Below, piece after piece: positions 24,029 to 33,588 of a DNA stretch of 59,911 nucleotides; the first letter of the stretch is position 1, and each line of letters starts with the position of its first letter. The stretch lies in the NCBI GenBank assembly GCA_902618695.1, contig CACNCB010000008.1, positions 1 through 59,911 of the forward strand, read 5' to 3'. Origin of the DNA: an uncultured Pelagibacteraceae bacterium. GTDB taxonomy: Bacteria > Pseudomonadota > Alphaproteobacteria > Pelagibacterales > Pelagibacteraceae. The notes beneath the pieces were generated by a model that was given only the letters and a program-made list of their open reading frames with translations, was not told the DNA's origin and made no database searches. A program made the translations under genes and the position numbers.

Positions 24029-24522
24029 TGATGATTATTGGAATTGATCCAGGCATCTCAGGTTCAATCTGTTTTTTTCAAGATGGTATAATAAAAGAAG
24101 TAATTGAAATGCCAACCATGACAGATGGTAAAAAGAATAAAAGACAAGTAAATGGTGCTCAAATATTTAATGAAATAAGTGAAAGGATAGACAAATTTGA
24201 TAAAAAAAACATAAAAGTTGTAATTGAACAAGTTTCTGCAATGCCTGGACAAGGCGTTACTAGTATGTTTAATTTTGGTCAATCTTTTGGTATTTTAAAA
24301 GGCATATGCAGCGCGATGCATTTACCTGTTTATTATGTTAGGCCTGCTAAGTGGAAAAAATATTTTAACCTTATTAATTCAGAAAAAGATGCGAGCAGAA
24401 CAAGAGCTATTGAAATTTTTCCATATTTTTCATCACAATTGTCAAAAAAGAAAGATAATAACAAGGCAGATGCTATTCTAATAGCTAGTTTTTTCTACGA
24501 AACTTATCAAAAAGAAGAATAA
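24028..24522 (+). CDS. RuvC-like Holliday-junction resolvase (phage-type)
   Basis: A 164-residue RNase H-fold nuclease. MMIIGIDPGISGSICF carries the first catalytic Asp (D7), VVIEQVSAMPGQGVTSMFNFGQSFG the Glu (E67), and KKDNNKADAILIASFF the final acidic pair (D143, D148). The QVSAMPGQGVxSMFxFG block is typical of a RuvC-like branch common in phages and Alphaproteobacteria rather than standard RuvC. It occupies the usual ruvC slot after yebC, sharing the TAATG junction, but no ruvA or ruvB follows and tolQ comes next. It probably cuts branched recombination intermediates. Confidence 0.78.
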   Translation: MMIIGIDPGISGSICFFQDGIIKEVIEMPTMTDGKKNKRQVNGAQIFNEISERIDKFDKKNIKVVIEQVSAMPGQGVTSMFNFGQSFGILKGICSAMHLPVYYVRPAKWKKYFNLINSEKDASRTRAIEIFPYFSSQLSKKKDNNKADAILIASFFYETYQKEE

Positions 24523-24575
24523 TCAATTCAAATTAAAAGACAAAATCATGACACATTTACGTGTGATGAGTAACT

Positions 24576-25250
24576 ATGGAAGCAGATATAGCAGCAAAAG
24601 CAGTTGAATTAGGAACAAATACTGATTTTTCATTATTCAGTTTATTTTTTAGAGCAGACATAATTGTTAAGTCTGTAATGATTATATTAATATTGTGCTC
24701 AATATATTCTTGGGCTGTAATTATTGAAAAGTTTCGTTTATTTAAAAAAATAACTAAATCTTCAGAAGAATTTGAAGAAAAATTTTGGAATTCTAAATCT
24801 GCTGAAACTTTTTACAATAGTTTACCTAGCAAACTTGAGGATCCGATGTCACTTGTGTTTCAAGATGCAATGGAAGGATTGCTTAAAAAAAAATCAAGAA
24901 CTAACATTAGTGAGAGAATGAGCGCCTCTCTCGAGGCTGGTATTGAAAAACAAATGACAAAAATTGAAAAAGGCTTTACTTTTTTGGCAACAGTAGGTTC
25001 AACAGCACCATTTATTGGATTGTTTGGAACAGTTTGGGGAATTATGAATTCTTTTCAGTCTATAGCTATTTCAAGAAACACAAGTCTTGCGATAGTTGCG
25101 CCGGGAATAGCTGAAGCTTTATTTGCAACTGCACTTGGACTATTGGCTGCAATACCAGCAGTAGTTGCCTACAACAAATTCAATACTGACGCTAAAAAAT
25201 ATTCTGAAAAATTAGAAAACTTCTCTAAAAGATTTTTAACAATCATTTAA
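24576..25250 (+). CDS. tolQ: TolQ, proton-channel subunit of the Tol-Pal system
   Basis: A 224-residue inner-membrane protein of the ExbB/TolQ/MotA family. It has a first helix around residues 30-50 (IIVKSVMIILILCSIYSWAVIIEK), a cytoplasmic loop, then GFTFLATVGSTAPFIGLFGTVWGIM and AEALFATALGLLAAIPAVVAYN, the two conserved pore helices. With TolR it converts proton flow into force for outer-membrane constriction at division. It starts 53 bases after the resolvase and heads tolQRAB-pal-cpoB. No ybgC precedes it, unlike in many Proteobacteria. Confidence 0.94.
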   Translation: MEADIAAKAVELGTNTDFSLFSLFFRADIIVKSVMIILILCSIYSWAVIIEKFRLFKKITKSSEEFEEKFWNSKSAETFYNSLPSKLEDPMSLVFQDAMEGLLKKKSRTNISERMSASLEAGIEKQMTKIEKGFTFLATVGSTAPFIGLFGTVWGIMNSFQSIAISRNTSLAIVAPGIAEALFATALGLLAAIPAVVAYNKFNTDAKKYSEKLENFSKRFLTII

Positions 25251-25253
25251 CAA

Positions 25254-25670
25254 ATGGCTTTCAAATTTAATCGCTCATCAAAAGAACCTATGAGTGAAAT
25301 AAATGTTACTCCATTCGTAGACGTTATGTTGGTATTATTAATTATATTTATGGTAACAGCACCATTGTTAACGGTAGGCGTTCAAGTTGATTTACCAGAA
25401 AGTTCGGCAGACTCTTTACCTGAAGAAACAGAACCTCTTACATTATCAATTAACGCAAAAGGTGAAATTTTTATTCAAGAAGCAAAAGTTGAATACGATA
25501 ATATTATTGCAAAAGTTTTAGCGGTTTCAAAAAATAGAACTGATACCAGAATTTATGTTAGAGGTGATAAAACTATAAATTATGGAAGAGTTTTAGAAAT
25601 TATGGGATTACTATCAGGATCTGGTTTTACTAAAGTAGCATTGATTTCAGAACCGTATAAGCAAAGGTAA
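25254..25670 (+). CDS. tolR: TolR, ExbD-family Tol-Pal subunit
   Basis: 138 residues with a single N-terminal helix after a short cytoplasmic tail. INVTPFVDVMLVLLIIFMVTAP includes the proton-carrying Asp (TPFVDVM) that is essential in the family. The periplasmic domain ends ARGDKTINYGRV-like (seen as YVRGDKTINYGRVLEIMGLL). It lies 3 bases after tolQ and 5 bases before tolA, as expected for a co-translated complex. Confidence 0.94.
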   Translation: MAFKFNRSSKEPMSEINVTPFVDVMLVLLIIFMVTAPLLTVGVQVDLPESSADSLPEETEPLTLSINAKGEIFIQEAKVEYDNIIAKVLAVSKNRTDTRIYVRGDKTINYGRVLEIMGLLSGSGFTKVALISEPYKQR

Positions 25671-25675
25671 TTATA

Positions 25676-26539
25676 GTGAATAGAAGTTTAATTATTTCTT
25701 CTGTTTTACATGCTTTGTTAATTTTCATTACAGCTATGAGCTTACCTTTTTTGGCAAAGAAACCACTTGATATTCCTCCAATTGTATCAGTTGAGTTAAT
25801 TCAAATAGCAGAAAAAACTAATATTCCATTTGCACCTAAAGCAAAAAAGATAATTGAAAAAGTTAAAGAGAAAGAAAAAAAACTTGTTTCTGAACAAGCC
25901 CCACCAAAAAAAGTAAAAAAAACGAAAACGAAAACAGTTTTGGCTCCTGACCAAAATAATAAAAAAATAGAGAACCAAACACCTGAAGCAATTCCACTTC
26001 CAGATAAAACTTTAAAAAAAGTTGAAACGAAAGAGGAAAAAAAACAAAATCCTGAAAAAGTAGATAATGAGGTTAAACAGGTATCAGAATTTGAAAAAAA
26101 AGATTTATTTGATCCAAATAATATTGCTGCTTTAATTGATAAATCAAAAGAAGAGAGTGCGGAAGTTCTAAAAACTAAAGATGACATTACTCAAGATCAA
26201 GAGAGAAGTGTAGAAAATGCAGGTCTTACATTAAGTGAGGAGGATGCTCTGAAGGCGCAAATATTTGGATGTTGGAGTATACCTTTAGGATTACCATATA
26301 ATGAAAATTTATTGGTAAGAATAAAATTAAAATTAAAACCTGATGGAACAGTTTCAAAAACTGAAATTTTGGATCATGCAAGGATGAATAAACCAGGTCA
26401 AGGATTTTATAAGGTTTTAGCAGAAAGTGCTTTGAGAGCTGTAAAGTTATGCCAACCATTAAGAGTTCCAACAACTGGATATGAAAGATGGAAAGAATTA
26501 CAATTAAATTTTGATGCAAGAGAGATGTTAGAAGGGTAG
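25676..26539 (+). CDS. tolA: TolA, periplasm-spanning Tol-Pal protein
   Basis: A 287-residue protein with a GTG start. It has one N-terminal membrane helix (IISSVLHALLIFITAMSLPFLA), a long Lys/Glu/Pro-rich linker (about residues 50-185) and a C-terminal TolA/TonB-like domain with FGCWSIPLGLPYNENLLVRIKLKLKPDGTV. The linker is the helical rod that reaches across the periplasm; at about 135 residues it is shorter than in E. coli TolA (421 residues in all). The charge-rich middle would be missed by many similarity searches; position between tolR and tolB settles the call. Confidence 0.9.
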   Translation: MNRSLIISSVLHALLIFITAMSLPFLAKKPLDIPPIVSVELIQIAEKTNIPFAPKAKKIIEKVKEKEKKLVSEQAPPKKVKKTKTKTVLAPDQNNKKIENQTPEAIPLPDKTLKKVETKEEKKQNPEKVDNEVKQVSEFEKKDLFDPNNIAALIDKSKEESAEVLKTKDDITQDQERSVENAGLTLSEEDALKAQIFGCWSIPLGLPYNENLLVRIKLKLKPDGTVSKTEILDHARMNKPGQGFYKVLAESALRAVKLCQPLRVPTTGYERWKELQLNFDAREMLEG

Positions 26540-26548
26540 TATATTTAA

Positions 26549-27889
26549 ATGATAAAAAAAATTTTAATTTTATTATTTATATTAATACCTATCAACGCAA
26601 ATGCTTTAATAGAAGTTGATATAACTCGAGGAAATTTAAATCCACTTCCTTTAGCAGTTTCCCCTTTGTCAATTGATGAAGAGTCTAGAAAAGGGTTTGA
26701 AAAAATACTTAAAAAAGAAAATATTGGTTCTGAGATTTCAAATATTGTTGAGAACAATTTAAGGATTTCTGGATTATTCAACCCTCTTGATAAAAAGGCT
26801 TTTTTACAAGCTCCAGATATTGCAAATTTAAAACCAAGATTTGAAGATTGGAATTTAATTAAAGCTCAAGCACTTATTACAGGCAAAGTAAATTATGTTG
26901 ACGATAAATTAAGAGTTGAGTTTCGATTGTGGGACGTTTTGGCTGCTAAAGAAATGATGGCTTTAGCTTTTACCACAGTTCCTAATAATTGGAGAAGAGT
27001 AGGGCATATTATTTCTGATAAGGTTTACGAAAGGCTGACTGGAGAAAAAGGTTATTTTGATACAAGAATAATTTATGTCTCAGAAGAAGGACCAAAAACA
27101 CAAAGAATAAAAAAACTAGCAATCATGGATCAAGACGGAGCAAACAATAAATTTTTGACATTAGGTAATGAGTTAGTTTTAACACCACGATTTAATCCAG
27201 CAAGTCAAATGGTAACCTATTTGTCTTACTTTAAAAATATGCCAAGGGTTTATTTATTAGATATAGAAACTGGTACACAAGAGGTAGTTGGAGATTTTCC
27301 TGGAATGACTTTTGCACCTCGTTTTTCACCTGATGGTAAAAAAATAATTATGAGTTTTGCCAAAGACGGAAAGTCAGATATTTACACTATGGATTTAGAA
27401 AATAGAATTGTAGAAAAAATTACCAATCATCCGTCAATTGACACTTCTCCATCTTATTCTCCTGATGGAAAATATATTACATTTAATTCTGATAGAAGTG
27501 GTTATCAACAAATTTATGTAATGAAGAATGATGGAAGTGATGTAAAAAGAATTTCTTTTGGTAATGGTTTATATGGAACACCTGTATGGTCTCCAAGAGG
27601 AGATTTAATTGCATTCACAAAATTACATAAAGGTAAATTTTATATAGGCGTCATGAGAACTGATGGTAGTGGCGAAAGGTTATTAACTGAAAATTATTAT
27701 CAAGAGGCCCCATCTTGGTCTCCGAATGGGAGAGTACTAATATTTTATAGAGAGACAAAAACTAACTCTAAAGGAGAGGGTTTTTCCGCAAAATTGTGGT
27801 CTATAGATTTAACAGGTTATAATGAAAGGCAAATAAAGACACCAACAGATGCTTCTGACCCATCATGGTCATCATTATTGAGCAATTAG
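26549..27889 (+). CDS. tolB: TolB, periplasmic beta-propeller of the Tol-Pal system
   Basis: A 446-residue exported protein. The signal peptide [17 protein letters not shown] precedes [20 protein letters not shown]. The amino-terminal TolB domain follows ([22 protein letters not shown]), then a C-terminal propeller with repeated [24 protein letters not shown] and [11 protein letters not shown] blades. TolB binds Pal and transfers it to TolA. The propeller repeats and the order tolA-tolB-pal make the call secure. Confidence 0.95.
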   Translation: MIKKILILLFILIPINANALIEVDITRGNLNPLPLAVSPLSIDEESRKGFEKILKKENIGSEISNIVENNLRISGLFNPLDKKAFLQAPDIANLKPRFEDWNLIKAQALITGKVNYVDDKLRVEFRLWDVLAAKEMMALAFTTVPNNWRRVGHIISDKVYERLTGEKGYFDTRIIYVSEEGPKTQRIKKLAIMDQDGANNKFLTLGNELVLTPRFNPASQMVTYLSYFKNMPRVYLLDIETGTQEVVGDFPGMTFAPRFSPDGKKIIMSFAKDGKSDIYTMDLENRIVEKITNHPSIDTSPSYSPDGKYITFNSDRSGYQQIYVMKNDGSDVKRISFGNGLYGTPVWSPRGDLIAFTKLHKGKFYIGVMRTDGSGERLLTENYYQEAPSWSPNGRVLIFYRETKTNSKGEGFSAKLWSIDLTGYNERQIKTPTDASDPSWSSLLSN

Positions 27890-27974
27890 TAGAATAATTT
27901 TTCTAAATTTCTTGATTTTTATACTTGAAACCTCTATTTAGTTGTGAAAAAGTTAAGAAATTGAAATTAGCAGC

Positions 27975-27980
27975 AAGGAG
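27975..27980 (+). promoter_or_regulatory. Ribosome binding site that sets the start of pal
   Basis: AAGGAG lies 7 bases before the ATG at 27988. Starting there gives a clean lipoprotein signal peptide; the longer reading frame from 27925 would add 21 polar residues ahead of it. Confidence 0.65.
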
Positions 27981-27987
27981 CAATTTA

Positions 27988-28479
27988 ATGAGATTAATCA
28001 AAATTTTAAAAAACACACTTTTAGTATTAACAGCTTGCTTAGTGCTATCTGCATGTGCAACTAAAAAAGAAGTGGCAATAGACATTAAAGGTCAAATGCA
28101 AGGTGATGTTTACACAGGAACAGACACAGTTGAATATTTAGCTGATGGTGTTCCAGACAGAGTTTTCTTTGCAACAAATGAATCGATATTAACAACTGCA
28201 TCGAGAGAAACTTTAAGAGCCCAAGCAGCTTGGCTAAGAAAGAATCCAAATATAAATGTAGTTCTTGAAGGTCATGCTGACGAAAGAGGAACAAGAGAGT
28301 ACAACTTGGCTCTTGGTGAAAGAAGAGCAAATGCAGCTAAAGACTATTTAATGACTTACGGAATATCTTCAGACAGAATTACGGTATTAAGTTATGGTAA
28401 GGAAAGACCAGTTGACTCTGGTTCAAACCCATTAGCTTGGTCAAAAAACAGAAGATCAGTAACTGTTAAAGCAAATTAA
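27988..28479 (+). CDS. pal: Pal, peptidoglycan-associated lipoprotein
   Basis: From ATG 27988 the protein is 163 residues: MRLIKILKNTLLVLTACLVLSAC is a lipoprotein signal with an LSAC lipobox, so the mature N-terminus is a lipidated Cys in the outer membrane. The rest is an OmpA-like peptidoglycan-binding domain: RVFFATNESILTTASRETL, VVLEGHADERGTREYNLALGERRA and ITVLSYGKERPVD. It anchors the outer membrane to the wall and partners TolB. The upstream extension to 27925 is open but unlikely to be translated. A strong terminator follows the stop. Confidence 0.95.
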   Translation: MRLIKILKNTLLVLTACLVLSACATKKEVAIDIKGQMQGDVYTGTDTVEYLADGVPDRVFFATNESILTTASRETLRAQAAWLRKNPNINVVLEGHADERGTREYNLALGERRANAAKDYLMTYGISSDRITVLSYGKERPVDSGSNPLAWSKNRRSVTVKAN

Positions 28480-28492
28480 TTATTTAAAATTT

Positions 28493-28532
28493 AAGACCCT
28501 AAAACCTTTATTGGATTTAGGGTCTTTTTTTT
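28493..28532 (+). terminator. Rho-independent terminator after pal
   Basis: AAGACCCTAAA pairs with TTTAGGGTCTT around a short loop and is followed by a run of T. It is the clearest intrinsic terminator in the window. It separates tolQRAB-pal from cpoB, which then needs read-through or its own promoter; a TATAAT lies at 28541-28546, 19 bases before the cpoB ATG. Confidence 0.88.
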
Positions 28533-28565
28533 GCCATTTTTATAATCATAAATCTAATTTAAATC

Positions 28566-29570
28566 ATGTTCATATTTAAATTAGTAGTTTTAAAATTATT
28601 GTTCATCTTAAATTTGGTTTTTATAAATATTTCTTTTGCAGATAACCATAATATTTATGAAACATTAGAAATGATAAAAAATGATCTTAAAACTCTTGAA
28701 AGAGCAGTTTATTCTGGATCTATAGAAGTAAAAGCAAGTACTAATGATAGTTCAATTTCGGACTTGGACCAAAATTCAGAAGATGTCTTAACTAGACATT
28801 TATTAAAATTATCTGAAGTTGAGGATCAGTTTAGAGAACTTACTAACAAATTTGAAGAAATAAATTTTAAGTTAGATAAATTATCTACCCGTGTTTCAAA
28901 AATTCAAGCAGATAATCAATTAAGATTTCAAGAAATAGAAACTAATATTGCTTCTGGAAATATTAGTAATCCAGAAAATCTATTAAGTTCAAAACCAAAA
29001 ATAGATGAACAAAAAGTATTACCTGGTAGTTCGCAGCCCCAAGATTTAGGAACAATTTCATATAAAGATACAGAAACAAACGAATCTTCACAACAGCTTC
29101 AATCAGTAGAAACAACGGCCTCAATTGTAACTGAAACTTTCCAATCTGAGGAAAGAATACTTCCTCAAGATTTAAATCCAGAGGGACAATATGAATTTGC
29201 AACAAGTTTTTTAAAAGTTGGAGACTATAGCACAGCAGAGAGAGCATTTAGGGAATTTGTTTTATCTAACTCTGATCATGAGTTAGCTGGTAGCGCTCAA
29301 TACTGGTATGCTGAAACATTTAGAATTAGACAATTATATACTGATGCAGCTTCTGCTTATTTAGAGGGATACCAAAAATATCCTAAAGGAAAAAAAGCTC
29401 CAATTAATCTATTAAAACTTGGAGTATCAATGGTTCAAATTGGTGAAAAAGACCAAGGATGTAAAATGATAAATGGTGTAGAATTACAATATCCTAATGC
29501 AAATCAGTCTGTAATACAAAAAGCAAAATATGAGTCCAAAAAATTTGAATGCATCAAACAAGACTCATAA
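28566..29570 (+). CDS. cpoB: CpoB/YbgF, Tol-Pal-associated periplasmic TPR protein
   Basis: A 334-residue exported protein. Its signal peptide ends near residue 25 (FINISFA/DNH). A coiled-coil trimerisation segment follows (about residues 30-130, with LSEVEDQFRELTNKFEEINFKLDKLSTR), then a Ser/Thr/Gln-rich linker and a C-terminal tetratricopeptide domain beginning PEGQYEFATSFLKVGDYSTAERAFREFV near residue 207. CpoB links Tol-Pal constriction to septal peptidoglycan synthesis in E. coli. It overlaps the tilS frame by 41 bases at its 3' end. Confidence 0.9.
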   Translation: MFIFKLVVLKLLFILNLVFINISFADNHNIYETLEMIKNDLKTLERAVYSGSIEVKASTNDSSISDLDQNSEDVLTRHLLKLSEVEDQFRELTNKFEEINFKLDKLSTRVSKIQADNQLRFQEIETNIASGNISNPENLLSSKPKIDEQKVLPGSSQPQDLGTISYKDTETNESSQQLQSVETTASIVTETFQSEERILPQDLNPEGQYEFATSFLKVGDYSTAERAFREFVLSNSDHELAGSAQYWYAETFRIRQLYTDAASAYLEGYQKYPKGKKAPINLLKLGVSMVQIGEKDQGCKMINGVELQYPNANQSVIQKAKYESKKFECIKQDS

Positions 29571-30558
29571 GTTTTTATTAAATCAATTAAAAGATAAACA
29601 AACTTCTAAAATATATAAAATTTTTGAAAAAAATCTTAAACTAAATGAGAATTTTATTGTTGCAGTTTCCGGCGGACCGGACAGTCTAGCTTTATGTTTT
29701 TTATCAAAAATTTACTCGACTAAAAAAGATCTAAAAGTAAAATTTTTGCATATTGATCATAAACTTAGAAATAATTCAACAAAAGAGGCAAAATTTGTAA
29801 AATTACTTCTAAAAAAATTGTCTATTAATCTTGAGATTTTAACCTGGGTTGGAAAAAAACCAAAAAGCAACATCCAATCTATTGCAAGAGATAAAAGATA
29901 TGCACTGATGATAAACAAAGCAAAAAAATTAAAAACAAATAATATTTTATTAGGTCATCATAAGGATGATTTAATAGAGAATTTTTTTATAAGAATTTTA
30001 AGAGGCAGTGGTTTAAATGGTATGGTGTCATTTGATCAAAGAACTAACCTACAAAATATTAATTTGATAAGACCTTTATTAAAATTCTCTAAAAAAAAAT
30101 TAGAATATATTACTAAAAAAGTTTTTAAAAATTATGTCGATGATCCCTCAAATAAAAATGATAAATATAAAAGAGTAAAAATTAGAAATTTTATAAAAAA
30201 CTTGGAATTAGAGGGATTGGATAATGATAAATTTAATTTAACGATTAAAAATTTAAAATCTGCTAACGAGTCAATTAAATATTTTGTAGAAAAAAACTTA
30301 AAAGATAATTCAACAATTTTAAATATTAAAAAGTTTGTAATTTTGAATAAAAATTTTTTTCTTCAACCAGAAGAGGTAGTTTTTAGGTCTCTAACAGAAG
30401 TGTTAAAAGCTGTTGGTAAAAAATATTATCCAGTTAGAGGAAAAAAAATTGATAACTTAATTTATCAAATTAAAAATGATAAATCACTCATGACTACTTT
30501 AGGAAACTGTGTGATAAAGAAGGTAAATAACTCAGTAATAGTATCAAAAGAGCGTTAA
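29530..30558 (+). CDS. tilS: tRNA(Ile)-lysidine synthase
   Basis: A PP-loop ATPase that converts C34 of tRNA-Ile(CAU) to lysidine so that it reads AUA. The N-type motif IVAVSGGPDSLALCFL is at residues 43-58 (SGGPDS at 47-52); LLGHHKDDLIENFFIRILRGSG and VDDPSNKNDKYKRVKIRN are the other family signatures. At 342 residues it is a compact form. It overlaps cpoB by 41 bases if the first ATG is used. Given the AT-rich genome, with frequent AUA codons, the gene should be essential. Confidence 0.92.
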   Translation: MSPKNLNASNKTHKFLLNQLKDKQTSKIYKIFEKNLKLNENFIVAVSGGPDSLALCFLSKIYSTKKDLKVKFLHIDHKLRNNSTKEAKFVKLLLKKLSINLEILTWVGKKPKSNIQSIARDKRYALMINKAKKLKTNNILLGHHKDDLIENFFIRILRGSGLNGMVSFDQRTNLQNINLIRPLLKFSKKKLEYITKKVFKNYVDDPSNKNDKYKRVKIRNFIKNLELEGLDNDKFNLTIKNLKSANESIKYFVEKNLKDNSTILNIKKFVILNKNFFLQPEEVVFRSLTEVLKAVGKKYYPVRGKKIDNLIYQIKNDKSLMTTLGNCVIKKVNNSVIVSKER

Positions 30559-30621
30559 AGTTGATGAAATAACTGATATTTTGTCACTTGTTAATTTAAT
30601 AATAATTCTTATTTTAAACCT

Positions 30622-32529
30622 ATGAATCTAAAAAATCTTGCAATGTGGGTAATAATAGTTTTCTTAACTATAGGTCTTTATAACATGTTTAAAAATCCAC
30701 AATCTAATGTTAGAGGCGGAAATCAAATAATATTTTCAGATTTTCTAAATTCAGTCGAGGACGGTGAAGTTCTAAAAGTTGAGATTCAGGGAAATAACAT
30801 TAAAGGAACTTATTCGAATGGAAATTCTTTTTCAACTTATGCTCCTAATGATCCAAATCTAATAGAAAAATTATCAGAGAAAGGTGTGAGTATTTCAGCA
30901 GCACCTTTAGATGAAAAAATGCCTTCATTGTTTGGTGTACTCTTATCATGGTTTCCTATGTTATTACTGATTGCAGTATGGATTTTCTTCATGAGACAAA
31001 TGCAGGGTGGCAAAGGTGGAGCAATGGGATTTGGAAAATCAAAAGCTAAAATGATGAATGAATTAAAAGGAAAGGTTACTTTTAATGATGTTGCTGGCGT
31101 AGAGGAAGCTAAAGAAGAAGTAGAGGAAATGGTAGAATTCTTAAAGGATCCTAAAAAATTTAGTAGGTTAGGTGGTAAAATTCCGAGAGGAGCTTTACTT
31201 GTCGGACCCCCAGGAACTGGTAAAACTTTATTAGCAAGGGCAATTGCGGGTGAAGCAGGTGTTCCGTTTTTCACTATTTCAGGTTCTGATTTTGTTGAGA
31301 TGTTCGTTGGAGTAGGAGCTTCTAGAGTAAGAGACATGTTTGAACAAGGTAAAAAAAATTCTCCATGTATTATTTTTATAGATGAGATAGATGCTGTTGG
31401 AAGAAGTAGAGGGGCAGGTCTAGGGGGTGGAAATGATGAGAGAGAACAAACCTTAAACCAGTTATTAGTTGAAATGGATGGTTTTGATACAAATGAAGGT
31501 GTCATAATTATAGCTGCAACAAACAGACCAGATGTGCTCGATCCTGCTTTATTAAGACCAGGAAGGTTTGATAGACAGGTAGTGGTTTCAAATCCAGATA
31601 TTATTGGAAGAGAAAAAATTTTAAAAGTTCATGTAAAAAAAATAAAAATGGCGCCAGATGTTAATTTAAGAACAATTGCAAGAGGCACGCCAGGATTTTC
31701 AGGAGCTGATCTTGCAAATATAGTTAATGAGGCAGCTTTGTTAGCAGCGAGAAAAAATAAAAGGATAGTTACATTATTAGAATTTGAGGAAGCAAAAGAT
31801 AAAGTTATGATGGGTGCTGAAAGACGTTCAATGGTCATGACAGAAGATGAGAAAAAACTGACTGCATACCATGAAGGTGGACATGCTCTAGTGTCCTTTA
31901 ATATGCCAAGTTATGATCCAATTCATAAAGCTACTATCATACCAAGAGGAAGAGCTCTTGGAATGGTAATGAACTTACCTGAAAGAGACAAACACGGTTA
32001 CTCAATAAAATATCTTAAAGCGAGACTAGCTGTTTGTTTTGGGGGAAGAGTGGCTGAAGAATTAATTTTTGGAAAAGATAATATATCTACAGGAGCAGGT
32101 GGAGGAAATGGGTCTGATATTAACCAGGCTACACAGTTAGCAAGAGCAATGGTAACAAAATATGGAATGAGTGAGGAAATGGGTCCAGTTGAATATGGGG
32201 AAAACCAAGAAGAAGTGTTTTTGGGAAGATCAGTCACTCAAACTCAATCGGTATCAGAAGAAATTGCTCAGAAAATTGATAAAGAAATAAGAAAGCTTGT
32301 AGATGAAGGATATAATAAAGCCAAGGAAATTTTAACAGAAAAAATAGATGATCTACATAAAATTGCAAAAGCTCTTATTACTTATGAGACTTTAACTGGT
32401 GAAGAAATAGAAAATATAATTAATAAAAATTTATATCCTAAAGATAAAATTTTAGATAATCCAGAATCAAAAAATGATCAAGATTCAGCTTTGGGCGCGA
32501 TGGGTTTGAAACCAAAAATTGTTCATTAA
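30622..32529 (+). CDS. ftsH: ATP-dependent zinc metalloprotease FtsH
   Basis: A 635-residue membrane protease with two N-terminal helices (about residues 5-21 and 103-123) flanking a periplasmic domain. The AAA+ module has Walker [20 protein letters not shown], the [17 protein letters not shown] pore region, [12 protein letters not shown] (Walker B) and the arginine finger RPGRFDR. The zinc site is [10 protein letters not shown]. It degrades misfolded membrane proteins and short-lived regulators; in E. coli it degrades sigma-32, and rpoH lies 4.5 kb away. folP follows 6 bases later. Confidence 0.96.
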   Translation: MNLKNLAMWVIIVFLTIGLYNMFKNPQSNVRGGNQIIFSDFLNSVEDGEVLKVEIQGNNIKGTYSNGNSFSTYAPNDPNLIEKLSEKGVSISAAPLDEKMPSLFGVLLSWFPMLLLIAVWIFFMRQMQGGKGGAMGFGKSKAKMMNELKGKVTFNDVAGVEEAKEEVEEMVEFLKDPKKFSRLGGKIPRGALLVGPPGTGKTLLARAIAGEAGVPFFTISGSDFVEMFVGVGASRVRDMFEQGKKNSPCIIFIDEIDAVGRSRGAGLGGGNDEREQTLNQLLVEMDGFDTNEGVIIIAATNRPDVLDPALLRPGRFDRQVVVSNPDIIGREKILKVHVKKIKMAPDVNLRTIARGTPGFSGADLANIVNEAALLAARKNKRIVTLLEFEEAKDKVMMGAERRSMVMTEDEKKLTAYHEGGHALVSFNMPSYDPIHKATIIPRGRALGMVMNLPERDKHGYSIKYLKARLAVCFGGRVAEELIFGKDNISTGAGGGNGSDINQATQLARAMVTKYGMSEEMGPVEYGENQEEVFLGRSVTQTQSVSEEIAQKIDKEIRKLVDEGYNKAKEILTEKIDDLHKIAKALITYETLTGEEIENIINKNLYPKDKILDNPESKNDQDSALGAMGLKPKIVH

Positions 32530-32535
32530 TAAATA

Positions 32536-33588
32536 ATGCCAAGATATTACACAAGAGCGTGTAATTTCTACTTCGGCAAACAATCAAAAATTTTAGTAAA
32601 TAAAAAACGATCTATACCTTTACATCAGATTAAAGAAATATCTTTTGACCATGTTGAGATAATTTCAAGAAAAAAAATTAGAAAAATTTCAATAAATAAA
32701 ATTAGAAGTTTACCTAAAAAACTTAGAAAAAAAATTAATTCAGATTTAAAAAAAATTAGATCAAAAAAATCAAATTTTTCAAATTTAAATTTTAAAAAAA
32801 TTCCAAATATATTGGGTGTTTTAAATCTAACTCCTGATAGTTTTTCCGATGGAGGAAAATTTAATAAAAAAAATAAAGGTGTCAGTCATGCTATCAATTT
32901 ATATAAAACTGGTGCTTCGTTAGTCGATGTTGGTGGAGAGTCTACAAGACCTGGGTCGAAGGAAGTAAATGAAAATCGAGAATGGTATAGAATTAGTAAG
33001 ACATTAAAATTAATTGTAAAAAAAATACCAATATCCTTAGACACAAGAAAATCTGCAATTATGGAAAATGGTATTAAAATGGGAGTTAAACTTATTAATG
33101 ATGTTTCGGGATTAAGCCATGATCCTAAAACAATAAATGTTTTAAAAAAGTATAAAATTCCATTTGTAATACAGCACTCAGTTGGAATACCAGAAAATAT
33201 GCAAAAGAAACCAATATATAGAAATGAATTATTAGATATTTATGATTATTTTGAAGATAAGATTGAGTTAATAAGGTCTAAAGGTATTAAACACAATAAT
33301 ATAATTTTGGATCCTGGAATTGGATTTGGAAAAAATTTGAAACATAATATGAATCTTATAAGAGGTGTTTCTATTTTTCATTCATTAGGTTTTCCTATAC
33401 TAGTAGGGAATTCAAGAAAAAGATTTATTAAAGAAATATCAAAAAAAAATGATAGCAAAACGAGGATCGGTGGAACTATGTCTTCTTCAATTTATTTAAT
33501 GATGCAAGGAATTCAGATTTTAAGAATTCATGATGTTAATGAAGTTATGCAAGGTATTAAAGTTTTTAATCAGATAATCAAAAATTAA
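32536..33588 (+). CDS. folP: Dihydropteroate synthase with N-terminal extension
   Basis: The catalytic TIM barrel starts at about residue 90 with NILGVLNLTPDSFSDGGKF, followed by GASLVDVGGESTRPGSKEV, ISLDTRKSAIME, LINDVSGLSHD, VIQHSVGIPENMQ and ILDPGIGFGKNLKHN. It condenses p-aminobenzoate with the pterin pyrophosphate in folate synthesis. At 350 residues it is about 70-90 longer than typical DHPS; the extra N-terminus (MPRYYTRACNFYFGKQ, then a Lys-rich stretch) matches no domain I know. glmM starts on the last base of its stop (TAATG). Confidence 0.92.
   Translation: MPRYYTRACNFYFGKQSKILVNKKRSIPLHQIKEISFDHVEIISRKKIRKISINKIRSLPKKLRKKINSDLKKIRSKKSNFSNLNFKKIPNILGVLNLTPDSFSDGGKFNKKNKGVSHAINLYKTGASLVDVGGESTRPGSKEVNENREWYRISKTLKLIVKKIPISLDTRKSAIMENGIKMGVKLINDVSGLSHDPKTINVLKKYKIPFVIQHSVGIPENMQKKPIYRNELLDIYDYFEDKIELIRSKGIKHNNIILDPGIGFGKNLKHNMNLIRGVSIFHSLGFPILVGNSRKRFIKEISKKNDSKTRIGGTMSSSIYLMMQGIQILRIHDVNEVMQGIKVFNQIIKN

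Noticed and set aside
24550..24568. Small hairpin CACAT/GTGTG before tolQ
   Set aside because: Five pairs with a G:T wobble, no T run and no known motif. Likely chance.
27925..27987. Longer N-terminus for Pal starting at 27925
   Set aside because: It would put 21 polar residues ahead of the lipoprotein signal. The AAGGAG box and the signal peptide both support ATG 27988.
30837..31505. 222-codon minus-strand open frame inside ftsH
   Set aside because: It mirrors the ftsH codons, has low-complexity Ser/Pro-rich content and no ribosome binding site; a shadow of the real gene. The same holds for the antisense frames over gap, tolA, aroC, dxs and ppdK.
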